Part shown: piece after piece, positions 33,900 to 44,200 of the stretch
How positions within the stretch are numbered: the stretch's first letter is position 1
How the letters are laid out: every line of letters starts with the position of its first letter
Source: Talpa occidentalis
Lineage: Eukaryota > Chordata > Mammalia > Eulipotyphla > Talpidae
Reading direction: 5' to 3'
Assembly (NCBI RefSeq): GCF_014898055.3
Contig: NW_023603184.1
Coordinates: forward strand, 108,242,615 to 108,306,614
Length of the DNA: 64,000 bases
The notes under the pieces: generated by a model
Database searches by the model: none
Seen by the model: only the letters and a program-made list of their open reading frames with translations
What the model was told of the DNA's origin: nothing
Translations under genes and position numbers: made by a program

Positions 33900-34483
33900 T
33901 GTATCAGGGTGGCCCCCAAGAAGGGGAAGGTTCCAGGTTTCCTGCCCCACCCAAAAAGGAGAGTGGAGCTGAGCAGAGAGAAGAAGCTGCAGAAGAGACT
34001 GAGGAAGGAAGGAAGCAGGATGGAGCCAGAAGGAGACCTGGAGGAGGCACATGGAACAGAGACACGTGAAGAAACTACCCTTGCCTTTTGGTTGTGGACT
34101 GGTTGACACAGATGTGGGTGAGAGACAATGGCGGTTTTTGTCTTGATTTTGATTTTGCTCTTTTCCTTCTGGACTTGTCTGGTGGTTTCTGATCCTTTTC
34201 AATGGGTCCCCACTGGAAGATGCTTTAGACTTGTGGCAGGCATTGGGGCCTTGCTCTGGGCCAATCCCATTTGGATGGACTTTTACCCACGAGGGGACGG
34301 GTAACTTTGGGTGCTCAATTTAGAAATTGTATTCTTTGCCTTTCCTGTATTGTCTCCTAATTTTATTAAAGTTCCTTCCCATTAAAGTCTCATTTGTTTT
34401 GTGTTGATGTGGCGGATGGCAGAACCTATTTAGAGCTGGCAGGTTTGGGAGGTCTGGGGTGCCCCTCTCCCTGCCCTGTAACA
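33900..34483 (+). mobile_element. 5' LTR of a broken endogenous provirus (family 1)
   Basis: Begins TGTATCAGGG and ends CCCTGTAACA, so the ends form an imperfect inverted repeat with the canonical TG...CA. A TATTAAAG polyadenylation-type signal lies near 34363. It is 584 bp and similar by eye to the solo LTRs at 7292 and 15256. The three bases GAT and a primer-binding-like site follow directly. Confidence 0.85.
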
Positions 34484-35751
34484 GATTTGGCACTCAACAT
34501 GATCTAGGACAGAGCCATCGTGGTTAGTCAGCCCCATGGGGAAATTGGGCTTCCCTCTGGCACTGGCTACCATAAATGCAAATGTGATTTTTGGTTTCTC
34601 TAGTGTGTTTGTTTCATATGTGGATTTGCGGTTGAAAAACTGGCTTGGGCTTTGTTAAGATTCTGTGTATCTGTGTGAAATTTGTTTGTAGTGACTTGCT
34701 AAGCGATTTGATTTTGTGAAAATTGTTCTGTGCAACAGTTTTACTCAAAAGATTAGGTAGGTAGTAGGTTGGACCATGTGACCAGGTCAAAAATTGTGTC
34801 TGAGGCCATTTGTAGGCTCTTGTAAAACTCAGAGGTTCTTTTTGCTAGGGCTTTGGACCTTTTTTCTTTTTGTGATCTCTGCTGTTTTAAGCATTTCTAA
34901 AGACAATAATGATTCTTTAGTGATAGTTGCTTTGTATTCGACTACTTCCTGACCTCTGCCTGAGGGATTTTGCAAGCCAACAGTGTAGCAGTGGTGTTTA
35001 AATTACCAAATGTATGCCTGGGTGTTAAGGAAAGAGTAGCCTTCAGCAGTAACTGCTAATTGCTCGTAGCCTTGATGGATTCTTCGAGATAACTTAAATT
35101 TTTCCAAAGTCTGGATCAGAAAAATTAAAAAGATTTTGTCTGAGTCTGAAAGGATTTGCTGCTGTGAATTTTGTCTACACAATTTGTTTTGGGCATGTTT
35201 GCCATTTCAATTCTGGATTTAATTGCTGGTATAAGACAAGATTCTAAGTTTCTGCTTCCTACCGAGGAAGGTCTGCTTTGGAAAGCACTCTGTATGATGC
35301 ATCACGTAACTATACCAGGTTTCCATACCTGTGATGTGGTTGTCACTCCCTAGTGTGGGGGGAGGTGTAATCTGTGCTTTGATGTTCAATCTGCTCATTC
35401 AACTTCTGTCCCAGACTGGCTGTCCCAGAGTGGCTAACAGAAGGAGATGACTCCTTTTAATTGAAAGTTAGATTGCTGGTATATTGCTTTTGCTTTTTCA
35501 GGTTCTGTTCCAGGAAACAGAACTTGGTGGCTAGCTTGGTGGCTAATAAGAGATGACTCCTTTTTGCTTAAAAGTTAACTGTTGATTTTGCTCTTTCAGC
35601 TGCTGTAGAGGATACCCTAGGATTGGCCTCTAATAAAAAGTCTTGAACACTGAAAACCCTAAAGTGATAAATAAGGTCACTTAACTCTTGTGATTAATAA
35701 AACTTTTCTTCCTATTTCCAAAGCCTTAGGTTTGTAGGTTGACAACTGCTT
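34484..35751 (+). mobile_element. internal remnant of the broken provirus
   Basis: About 1.27 kb between the LTR and the second host-flank copy. No frame longer than about 60 codons is open, and I recognise no Gag, protease, polymerase or Env motif, so this is probably leader and degenerate 5' gag-region sequence. A decayed internal doublet occurs at about 35432-35504 and 35540-35600 (both with 'gagatgactcctttt' and an 'ttttgct...ttcag' segment). There is no 3' LTR. Incapable of expression as a virus. Confidence 0.7.
34487..34504 (+). other. retroviral primer-binding-site remnant
   Basis: Three bases after the LTR, the sequence TTGGCACTCAACATGATC resembles the lysine-tRNA primer-binding site of class II retroviruses (TGGCGCCCAACGTGGGG by family knowledge), with several substitutions. 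This supports assignment to an ERVK/betaretrovirus-like group. Confidence 0.65.
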
Positions 35752-35765
35752 CTAATCTCAATTTT

Positions 35766-36037
35766 TATTTTATTATTTATTTTTAAAGATTTATTTATTT
35801 ATACAAGCACTGGGTACAGTCAGAAGCGCAGGAGGGTGAGAGAATTCACCAGAGCCAGAGTGGGCAACAGGACAGGCAGGCTGACGAAATACACTGCTGA
35901 GGGGAGCAGCGGGCATGGCAGGAGAGGTCTGCTAGCCATATGGGACCCTTGCCGGCAGCCGGGAATTGAACCGGTGCTGCAGAGGCTGCGGGCAGCTTCG
36001 CAGTCTGGCGCTCGACCGCTGCGCCACCGGGAAGGCC
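35766..36037 (-). mobile_element. SINE, intermediate subfamily, inside flank copy 2
   Basis: Minus-strand: GGCCTTCCCGGTGGCGCAGC, GGTTCAATTCCCGGC, CAGCAGTGTATTTCG, CTGACTGTACCC, tail TATAAATAAATAAATC. CTAATCTCAATTTTT is repeated exactly at 35752-35766 and 36038-36052. The SINE therefore landed in copy 2 after that copy was formed. Confidence 0.96.
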
Positions 36038-36180
36038 CTAATCTCAATTTTTAAAAAGATTCCCAAAGTTACAGTTGGAAGTAAAAGCATATCTTCATAG
36101 ATACTTATATAGTTTATGCGAATAAACTATAGGAATTTAATTTAATGAATGTCTTATTTGAAAAATTCCTTTATTTCATC
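36038..36180. repeat. host flank, direct copy 2 (empty-site side)
   Basis: Continuation of the repeated flank after the SINE. It passes uninterrupted from TTATTTCATCT into CAAATAGCCCC, so at this copy there is no LTR at the position where copy 1 meets the provirus. Confidence 0.92.
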
Positions 36181-36299
36181 TCAAATAGCCCCATGAGTGA
36201 CCTTTTTCACTTTTATTTAACCTCCCCTCAAGAAACACAGTCATGCTCAATAGCATTATCATATTTCTAGTTTTATGTTTTAGAGTGTAGGTTTTTTTT

Positions 36300-36556
36300 T
36301 TAAGATTTATTTATTTATTTATACAAGCACTGGGTACAGTCAGAAATGCGGGAGGGTGAGGGAATTCACCAGAGCCAGAGCTGAGAGTAGAACAGGCAGA
36401 GTGACTAAGTACACTGCTGAGGGGAGCAGCAGGTGGCAGGAGAGTTCTGAGCGCCATGTGGGACCCTCGCCGGCGGCCCGGGATCGAACTGGTGCTGCAG
36501 AGGTTGTGGGCAGCTTCGCAACCCAAAGCTCAACCGCTGAGCCACCGGGGAGGCCG
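36300..36556 (-). mobile_element. SINE, intermediate subfamily
   Basis: Minus-strand: GGCCTCCCCGGTGGCTCAGC, GTTCGATCCCGGGCC, CACATGGCGCTC, CAGCAGTGTACTTAG, tail TATAAATAAATAAATAAATC. TAGAGTGTAG occurs before and after. Confidence 0.95.
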
Positions 36557-37489
36557 TAGAGTGTAGTTTTAACTAATAAACAGAAACTTTCCCATCGGCA
36601 AAGAATTTTCACATGAATATTCTTTAGTATAGACATAAACTCACACATTCAGGCCTGGTTCCAGGCAATAAGCACTCATTTATTTATTACATCCTCATAT
36701 ATTCTCCCTCAAATATTTAGTGAAATCTCTTATGGGTTTGGCATTGAAGACAATGATACACATTAAGCAAGATCACTAGTTTTATGAAGCTTTATGTTTA
36801 GGCAAGGATGGAGGATGGGATTGGAAAAAGACAGTAAATTAGCCAAAAAATAAATAAATTTAAAATGTATTTTCAGATGGTGATAAAAGCTTTAGACTTA
36901 CAGTATTCAACAAGGAAGGTAAAAAAAATACCAATCATTTAATCTGATATATTCACAACCAAATTTATTATCTGATAAAGTCAAATCGAAGGAATTTATT
37001 ATCTTGAGAAAATAACCTTTGAAAAATTTTCATCTTTAGGTTCATAGGGTAAGGGTGACACCCGGGCTGCCATCCTGGGCTCAGCAGCACTAACCCAAAA
37101 GCTTATCAGTTCTCTCCAAAATCAGTTCTTTGTTTAAATACCTAAGTTTGTCACATATGCATTTGTAAAGATTAGACCAGTGCCCCCTCCTGCAGCCTGG
37201 GGGTCTGTTTTAGCCTGAGTATCCCTGGGGAACAGCCATCATTCTATGGATCAGTTGTTGATGATTCTCTCATTTGTTATTCATCACTTTTTAAATTTTT
37301 TTTTTTTTGGTAAAACTTCTCTATTTCAGTTATGCCCCCTGAACCACACTACCTCTCTCTTTGCTTCTAAAGACAAATTTACTGTTTACTGGGGGAAGGA
37401 TTCCTCAATTTTCTGCCCTTCCAAGTAAAGTTTATCTGCCATTCTATTTTCCTGTCAGCTCCAGAGTTTGACCTCTTTTTCTGGTATTT
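36557..37489. other. unassigned non-coding sequence
   Basis: No gene. Possible L2-related wording near 36660-36860 ('ggcaataagcactcatttatttatt'). Confidence 0.35.
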
Positions 37490-38400
37490 CCTAAATCTAT
37501 TTCTTCACCTCCTATTCATTCCTCACTCCTTGGCCCCTAGTTGATAAATCTGTCAGATATTTGGCTCTCTTTTTACCTTACTCCCATCACATGGGCCATT
37601 CTTAGGTTTTCTTGGTTAGCACCCTCTTCTTTCCTGTTCTCAGTAAATATGCTGTGCCTTGTGTCTGAGCCTTCTTTCAATGCAAGTTCTCCAGAGACAA
37701 CCCCATCCACTTCATTATTTTAATCACAGCCTCTGAGGATTTCTAGATTAATATCTCTAGCCTGAGCTTCTTCTTGGCACTCAGTAATTTATATTGTCAA
37801 CTTGCCATTCTCCTGAGTGTCTCATTGAATACATCTCCTAATCTTGCTTATGTCCTAGCTTTGCAATCAGGATAGAGCTCCATCATCTGCCCAAATGCTT
37901 AACCTGGAAATCAACTTTAATTCTTTCTTCTCTCTCACTGTCTGTACCCCTACCATCTAATCAAGCAGTAAGCCCTGTGATTTTATATCCAAAACAAATC
38001 CCAAACCATTCCACTCTTCATCTTCACTTTTGTCTACGAGTTCTAGACCACAGCCATCTCTCTTCAGCCAGGGAGACTCTGCTTCTATTTTTGTTCCCAT
38101 GTCATATTTCAGGCCCTCATCACTTTTCCCTTGGCCCACTGCCAGGGCTTCTTGCCTTCTTTCCCACTAATCCCTTCTCCACATTGCTGCCAATTAGATG
38201 TTTTTAATATGTGAGATTCAGAATCTTTAGCATCGTATGGTAGACTTTTGCTATCCAGTGTTTCTCTTACTCTCCATCACCAATTCTGTATACTAAATCC
38301 ACCCCACTTTTATGCATTCACAGTGCTGCTCTCCCAACAACCACCTATTATTCATCTGCCTCACTCTTATTTACGCCTTAAGAGACTCAGCTAAGATTTT
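37490..38400 (+). mobile_element. LINE L2-like sequence, sense
   Basis: Pyrimidine-rich text with L2 wording such as 'tcttcacctcctattcattcctc', 'catcttcacttttgtctacgagttctagaccacagccatctctc', 'cccactgccagggcttcttgcc' and 'tgccaattagatgtttttaatatg'. Broad and decayed; boundaries approximate. Confidence 0.55.
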
Positions 38401-38407
38401 ATCCCTT

Positions 38408-39147
38408 GGACCTTCCTGGTGGTGCTGTTATAGGGCAGCCCTGATATTGAACAGGTTGCCTGTCTGTGGGTTCTCACCCACGCGCTTAAAAGGGACTTAT
38501 TAATACTCCACTACAGGCACACACAAAAGATTAATAAAAGGTTTATTTACAAGGGAAAAGGAAATAAGGAAAATGTACAACTCAGGGAGAAAATAGGGAA
38601 ATAAAGTCTTTAATGTGTCCTACCCGATCCGACGACCTGGAAACCCAAAAAGCACTCTCCGAGCTGGCGGGACGCTGCGAGCTGGTGGAGAGCCAAAATG
38701 GGGGATCCCCTCCAAAGCCCACGTGTCTGGCTTTATACCAACCTGGCTGCTTAACCCCACCCTCAGGTCCCAGCCACCTTCCCTTTGGTGGTGATGGGAT
38801 TTGGAGTTCCCAGTGTCTTTGGCTTTGGCCTGGGGTGGGGGTGGAGTCCACAAAGCCTGTATGGAATTAGCTTTAGGACATCCTTTTCCCCCCTAACAGT
38901 GCAAGGCGTTAAGAGGCAACCTATGGAGCTGTTCACAGCCACTGCAGCACAAGTTTGATCCCCGGCTAGGGAGCTACCCACATGGCACAGCAGACCTCTC
39001 CTATCTCGCCCGCTGCTCCCCTCAGCAGTGTATTTCAGTCAATCTGCCTGTTCTGCTCCCCACTCTGGCTCTGGTGAATTCTCTCACCCCTGTGCCTCTG
39101 GCCTATACCCCAGTTCTTGTATGTATAAATAAATAAATCTTAAAAAG
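38408..39147 (+). mobile_element. SINE split by a solo LTR
   Basis: The head GGACCTTCCTGGTGGTGC (38408-38425) and the rest of the SINE (38899-39147: GTGCAAGGCGTTAAG, 'gtttgatccccggc', CACATGGCACAGCAGACC, CAGTGTATTTCAG, TATAAATAAATAAATC) belong to one element with TTTTATCCCTT target repeats outside. The intervening 473 bp is an LTR. Confidence 0.95.
38426..38898 (-). mobile_element. solo LTR, family 2, inserted in a SINE
   Basis: Begins TGTTA and ends TAACA, with the 4-bp target GTGC on both sides (38422-38425, 38899-38902). On the minus strand a TATA-like GGTATAAAG (38731-38739) is followed about 190 bp on by AATAAA (38542-38547), a sensible U3-R-U5 order, so the LTR reads leftwards. A 4-bp duplication is typical of class I (gammaretrovirus-like) elements. 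CpG content is fairly high, suggesting a younger insertion than family 1. No internal viral sequence remains. Confidence 0.88.
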
Positions 39148-39353
39148 TTTTTATCCCTTGTGAAAAATCTCCCTGATTTCTCACAACTGAGGAAATGTGA
39201 CACTGAGGTTCCCTACCTAACATCTGTCCTGGGAATATTCTGTCTCCCACTTGACTAAGCAATATGAGAACGGAGATCCAAATGGAGCATGGCTGGCCCA
39301 GAATCCAGGACCCACTAGAAGTTTATTGTACAAATTAACAGATAAATAATTCG

Positions 39354-39676
39354 TTTTTTTTTTTTTTAATTTATTTATTTATTTGTTTGTTTTGTTTGTT
39401 TATTTGTTTTGTTTATACATGCACTGGGTACAGTCAGAAGCACGGGAGGGCGAGAGAATTCACCAGAGCCAGATCGGGGAGCAGAGCAGGCAGAAGGACC
39501 GAAGTACACTGCTGAGGGGAGCAGCGGGCGGCAGGAGAGGTCTGTGCGCCATGTGGGACCCTCATGTGGGACCCTCCTCCGGTGGCCGGGGAGCAGCCAG
39601 GGATCGAACCGGCGCCGCAGAGGCCGCGGGCAGCTTTGCAACCCAGCGCTCAACCGCTGCGCCACCGGGGAGGCCC
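39354..39676 (-). mobile_element. SINE, GC-rich subfamily, with internal doublet
   Basis: Minus-strand: GGCCTCCCCGGTGGCGCAGC, GGTTCGATCCCTGGCTGC, CAGCAGTGTACTTCGG, and an AAACAAA / AAATAAATAAATAAA tail. AATAATTCG flanks it. The word CATGTGGGACCCTC is present twice in a row at 39550-39577, a private duplication not seen in other copies. Confidence 0.95.
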
Positions 39677-40190
39677 AAAATAATTCGGTTTTGATACAAT
39701 TAGAGAAATACAATTATAGAAGAAATATCTGGGCACAAAACAAGAAAGCAACAAAGCCATTGACTCTGGAGAGATTGTGAGAGGAAGAGCTGAGTAGAGG
39801 AAGAATTTTCATTTTTTTGCTTTATATGCTTAGTTAAAAAAACCAACAGTGGCCTTCTAAAACAATATATTTATATTTATTTTACATCATTGTTCATTTT
39901 TAAACAGTTTGTTTCTTTTCTCCCTCCTCAGGTGTAGTTCCCATAGAATTTCTTCCACCAACCCACGCATGCACCATCACCACATTCCCCTCATCTTCTC
40001 CCTCCCTCCTTCCCTCCCTCCCTCTAGCCCCTCTCCCTTCCACTCCCCTGCAGGATGTCTCTCCTTTATAATTGTCTGTTTCCTTTTGTTCTGTTGTGTT
40101 TTGTATAACGCTGGCCTTTTTTTATGGGAGTTTTGAGACCGAGACTGGTTGATATGAGAGATATGAGAAATGGTATCTTGTCCCACATTA
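39677..40190. other. unassigned sequence with pyrimidine tract
   Basis: A (CCCT/CTTC) low-complexity tract lies at 39988-40030. No gene recognised. Confidence 0.4.
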
Positions 40191-40325
40191 GATTACCAAC
40201 TATTGAATAATCAGTGACAAGCCAGGGACCTGGACTGGGCCTCAATTTCCCCATATGTAAAATTAGAGGTTTGGTTAAATTAGGTGTTCTTTTAAGATCG
40301 TTCTCAGGTCTAAAATTCGATTTTA
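40190..40325 (+). mobile_element. MIR-like SINE fragment
   Basis: 'gggcctcaatttccccatatgtaaaattag' and 'ttttaagatcgttctcaggtctaaaattcgat' follow the MIR 3' half. Confidence 0.65.
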
Positions 40326-40732
40326 CAAACAGAGTAAGTCACCAACTTTACATTACAACTCTGAGGTCCCTTCTGTTTTAAGGAAATTTGTGTCTCTGCT
40401 TGGGATGTTATAAAGCTATTCATAATTCCTGATGATCAGTTTAATACTTCAGGATGACACTGCAGCCGAGCCCTGAATTTTCTGTCTGTAGTATCAAAGA
40501 AAGTATTCATTTGCTCACTTGGCAAGCTTGACTTTTAGGGCAAAAAATAGCCTGAATAACTATGTTTCTTTTGAGCTATATTCTCCAAAACAATGTTCCA
40601 GGAGTTAGAAATAGGTTACCTCAGTAGAGGTCAAGTAAGTTTAGGAAATTGCTGTGTCCTCAAGTCCACTTGGAGGCTTGTACAATACGCTCGATCTGTT
40701 AAAGGCCCAGAGAAGTCCTGCTGTACAGAAAT

Positions 40733-40918
40733 GTGCTTACAGCTTTCCCTAACTGTTGTGCGTGTGGACACTGTTTTCATGATGATTGTATTCATACATA
40801 TCCTGCGGCAGTTTCTTCTGACAACACTGGCTTGGGAAATTCTGATTCAGATCAGTCTTTCCACTGTTCCCTTAAGTATCCTGTTCATAAAGTTCATTGC
40901 ATAAGCAGCTTGACTTAA
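40733..40918 (+). pseudogene. possible RING-like coding remnant (very uncertain)
   Basis: This frame contains CCACGHCFHDDC, which fits the middle of a RING-H2 finger (C-x-H-x2-H-x2-C). It begins at GTG, and upstream codons stay open for a short way. The required N- and C-terminal zinc pairs are not convincingly placed. An overlapping frame from 40593 is longer. It could be a degraded processed pseudogene of a RING protein or chance. No parent gene could be named, and no poly(A) tail is evident nearby. Confidence 0.15.
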
Positions 40919-41957
40919 ACTGGGACTGTTTTATGCTTTGATAAGTGTCCTTGATGCCTCTTTTCTAATCTGATCATTATCTCTAGTGAATCCATTTTTC
41001 TATCTCAGACTGCCTCAAAGTAAAAGTTAATTTCTATGGAATTTCTTAAAGATATCTACCTACACACCACTTTTTAAGACTTTCACTTCTTTACTACCAA
41101 TTACATTGGCTATATAATTTCTTCTTTGTAACATTTTGAAATACATTTGGACAGATATACAGTTATAGAAAATTTCCAGCTGGTCTAGTGGGCACTTAAG
41201 ATTTTCTAAAAAAATACATCATCTTAGAAATTGCTTGAATTTCTTGTTCTATCACACTTGAACCATACCTTATTGGTAGTTAAAGCACTTAAAATACAGA
41301 AGAATATATTCTTTCTCTATTCCTTTGCACATAATAGATGCTATTCTGAGAGGTCCGCTGATCTCTGAGGATGGTACATCATCCTGCTTTTAGCAGTATA
41401 AACTGAAAATCTGTAAAATGTCTCCTTCATGTTTTATTATTCAAACAAAAGCTTCTCACCTTTTCTCTAGGCAGATCTACTAATGTTTCATCAATTTAAG
41501 ATCAGAGTTGAGGCCCCAAGCTGAAAAATCACAAAGCTTCAATTACTTGTCCTCTTTTATAGGGATTTATTTTTAAAGCAGTCCAAGAGCAGTTTTGTGA
41601 GAGTCAGTCTGTGCTATGGACCTTGTACGCTCAGTGTGACTGCAGACAGCTGCAACCAAAGTTAGCAAGAGGCCAACTTGCTCTGACCTGACCTGGAAGG
41701 ACACCATTAATCTGCACAACACTGGGGGCTAGAACCAAAGGAGATGACAGTCGTCTCCTTAGGAGAATTTCAAACCATTTCTGTGAGCCTGATTATAACT
41801 TGTTTTTTAAAATCCTCTGGTTTCCAATTTTGAACAACTGAGAAGTTGAATGCAGCTAATCTGAATAATGTCATAATAGCTCCAATGAAACAGTATATTT
41901 GAAGGAGCTGTGAAATACTATTTAGAGAGAAAGCAAGGTATTATTATTGGCATTTTT
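40919..41957. other. unassigned non-coding sequence
   Basis: No gene or named repeat. Confidence 0.4.
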
Positions 41958-42244
41958 TAAAAAAGATTTATTTATTTATGCATACAAGAACTGGAGTACA
42001 GGCCAGAGGTGTGTGTGTGTTTTGGGGGTTGGGGGGGGGGTCAGAGGAGTCTCCAGAGACAGAGTAGGGAACAGAACAATCAGATTGACTGAAGTACACT
42101 GCTGAGGGGAGCAGTGGGCAAGACAAGAGAGGTCTGTTGCACCACGTAGGTTAGTGTCCTGGCTGGGGATAGAACTTGTGCTACAGTGGCTGCAGATAGC
42201 TTCATAGTGCCAAGACTTAACCCCTTGTGCCACCAAGAGGTCCC
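41958..42244 (-). mobile_element. SINE with expanded TG/G tract
   Basis: Minus-strand: 'cttggtggcacaaggggttaag', CTCAGCAGTGTACTTCAG, tail GCATAAATAAATAAATC. The region at 42009-42040 has grown into (TG)n and a G10 run. TGGCATTTTTT left and TGGCATTATTTTT right give an aged target duplication. Confidence 0.92.
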
Positions 42245-42660
42245 CTGGCATTATTTTTAAATAACAGACCAATTCTAAAAAGGAAACTGTGGTTATAGGA
42301 TGTATGGGAAAAATAGAGTAACCCAAGTTAAAAAAAATGTATTTTATAGGCATGATAATTAAAAGAAACAGTATATTGGTTTAGGAATAGATAACTGGAT
42401 ATAGACTAATGGTTACTATCAGATAACAACAGCAGCATAAATCTAAAGATGATGAAAAAATTATTGAATAAATAGTGTCATGATAACTGGATAGTCACAA
42501 GAATAATTATCCCCTTCTGACTATAAATTTGTGTTTCTAGTAGGGATGGGCATATAAAAACTGGGAAACTTTTAGAGCTTACTAACTAAATACCATTTAA
42601 TAATAAGAATTTGCTTATTAATGAAATTGCCAAACACAATTGAAAATTACGTCTATATGC
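42245..42660. other. unassigned AT-rich sequence
   Basis: Nothing recognisable. Confidence 0.4.
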
Positions 42661-42899
42661 AACCTACAAAGCTGTCCGCAGCTTCTGTGGCGTGAATTTG
42701 ATCCCTGACCTGCCAAGAAACTACACACATGGTGCAGTAGACCTCTCCTATCTCGCCTGCTGCTCCCCTCAGCAGTGTATTTCAGTCAATCTGCCTATTC
42801 TGTTCCCCACCCTGTCTCTGGGGAATCCTCTCACCCCCCACAGCTCTGGCCTGTACCCCAGTTCTTGTATGCATAAATAAATAAATCTTAAAAAAAAAA
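42661..42899 (+). mobile_element. 5'-truncated SINE
   Basis: Starts at AAAGCTGTCCGCAGC inside the tRNA-like region, so the A box is missing. It continues CACATGGTGCAGTAGACC, CAGCAGTGTATTTCAG, GCATAAATAAATAAATC. GAAAATTACGTCTATA before and GAAAATATGTCTATA after are the aged target repeats, so the truncation dates from insertion. Confidence 0.92.
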
Positions 42900-42937
42900 A
42901 GAAAATATGTCTATAGTCTTAATCTATTTGGGGAGTG

Positions 42938-43275
42938 ATAATAGAATACCACAGGTTTGGTGGCTTATAAGCAACAGAAATTTAATTCTCACAGAATTAG
43001 AGACTACCAAAATGAAGGCACAGGCAGGTTTGGTGTCTGGTGAGAACCTGCTTTCTGATTCATGGATGGCAGTCTTCCTTCTGTGCCCTACATGGAGAAA
43101 GGGAGAGGGCACTCTTGGGATCTCTTTTATAAAGACACTAGTCCTTCAAGACTCTACTTTTTATCAGCCTTGTAAGGCCTCTTTTACTAGTGCCATCAGA
43201 TAGGAGGTTGAAATTTCAATTTAAGACTCTTGGGGATTCGGTCTATGAGAGTTGCTATGACTATATGACAATAAA
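42938..43275 (-). mobile_element. MLT1-type LTR, antisense
   Basis: Antisense MaLR text: 'aataccacaggtttggtggcttataagcaacagaaatttaa', 'tctggtgagaacctgctttctgattcatgg', 'ctcttttataaagacactag', ending 'tcggtctatgagagttgc'. Solo and decayed. Confidence 0.85.
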
Positions 43276-43922
43276 AATATACAAAATATGGTGTTAATGA
43301 AAAAAATGGACCGCAGCATAATCCATGCACCTATGTTACTTAAGATGAGATTTAAATGTCTGAAGAAAATCCTTAATCATAGCAGCTTATAGTAGGTAGA
43401 AGCTTACTTCTGTTAAATAAAAATCCATGTGGCTGTCCAGGACTGGTGTAGCAATAGCACACCGATATCAATCTTCTTTCTTAGAGCTAATGTCAAAGAG
43501 AAGATGGAAGTATCTGTGTGTCAGGTGGTGAGATGAAAGAAGATGTGAAACGAAAAGGGCAAAGGATACACATGCTGTCTCTGAAGGATGATTCCCAGAA
43601 GTTGCCAGGTGACCCTTCTGCTCAGGTCCCCTCTTGCCGGAAACCTAGTCAGGTGACTACTCCTAGTTCCATGGAAAGCTGGAAAAAGTAGTCTCTGATC
43701 TGGATGCCATGTGCAGCCAAATGTCACAGGCTCCAGCACCACGAAACAAAGAAGAGATTCTGGAGGATAGCCAAAAGTCCATAGTATAAAAAACATTTTA
43801 TAATTATGTAAAAAAGAAAAAAAAAAGCTGAATTATAAAGTGCAAATTTATATTCTGGAAACTAATGTAGTTTTGTAAACCAATAGTAAATCAATGAAAT
43901 TTTATTAAAAAACAAACAAATC
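43276..43922. other. unassigned non-coding sequence
   Basis: No gene. A minus frame of 91 codons (43521-43796) is open without recognisable features. Confidence 0.4.
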
Positions 43923-44200
43923 AGGGTCTCCCTGGTGGCGCAAGGGGTTAACGTCTCAGCACTATGAAGCCATAGGCAGCCACTGCAGCACAGTTCTATC
44001 CCTGGCCAGGGAGCTGACCCACATGGTGCAGCAGACCTCTCCTGTCTCTCCCGCTGCTCCTCTCAGCAGTGTATTTCAGTCAGTCTGCCTGTTCCGTTCT
44101 CTGCTGCTCTGTCTCTGGTGAATTCTCTCATCCCTGTCCCGCCCCTGCACCTCTGGCCTACACCCTGGCTCTTGTATGCATAAATAAATAATTCTTTAAA
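43923..44200 (+). mobile_element. SINE, AAATAAATC-type
   Basis: GGTCTCCCTGGTGGCGCAAG, 'cctggccagggagctgaccc', CACATGGTGCAGCAGACC, CAGCAGTGTATTTCAG, tail GCATAAATAAATAATTC. AAAACAAACAAA on both sides. Confidence 0.94.

Noticed and set aside
34484..35751. Intact viral gene in the provirus
   Set aside because: No frame exceeds about 60 codons and no retroviral protein motif is visible; the element is dead.
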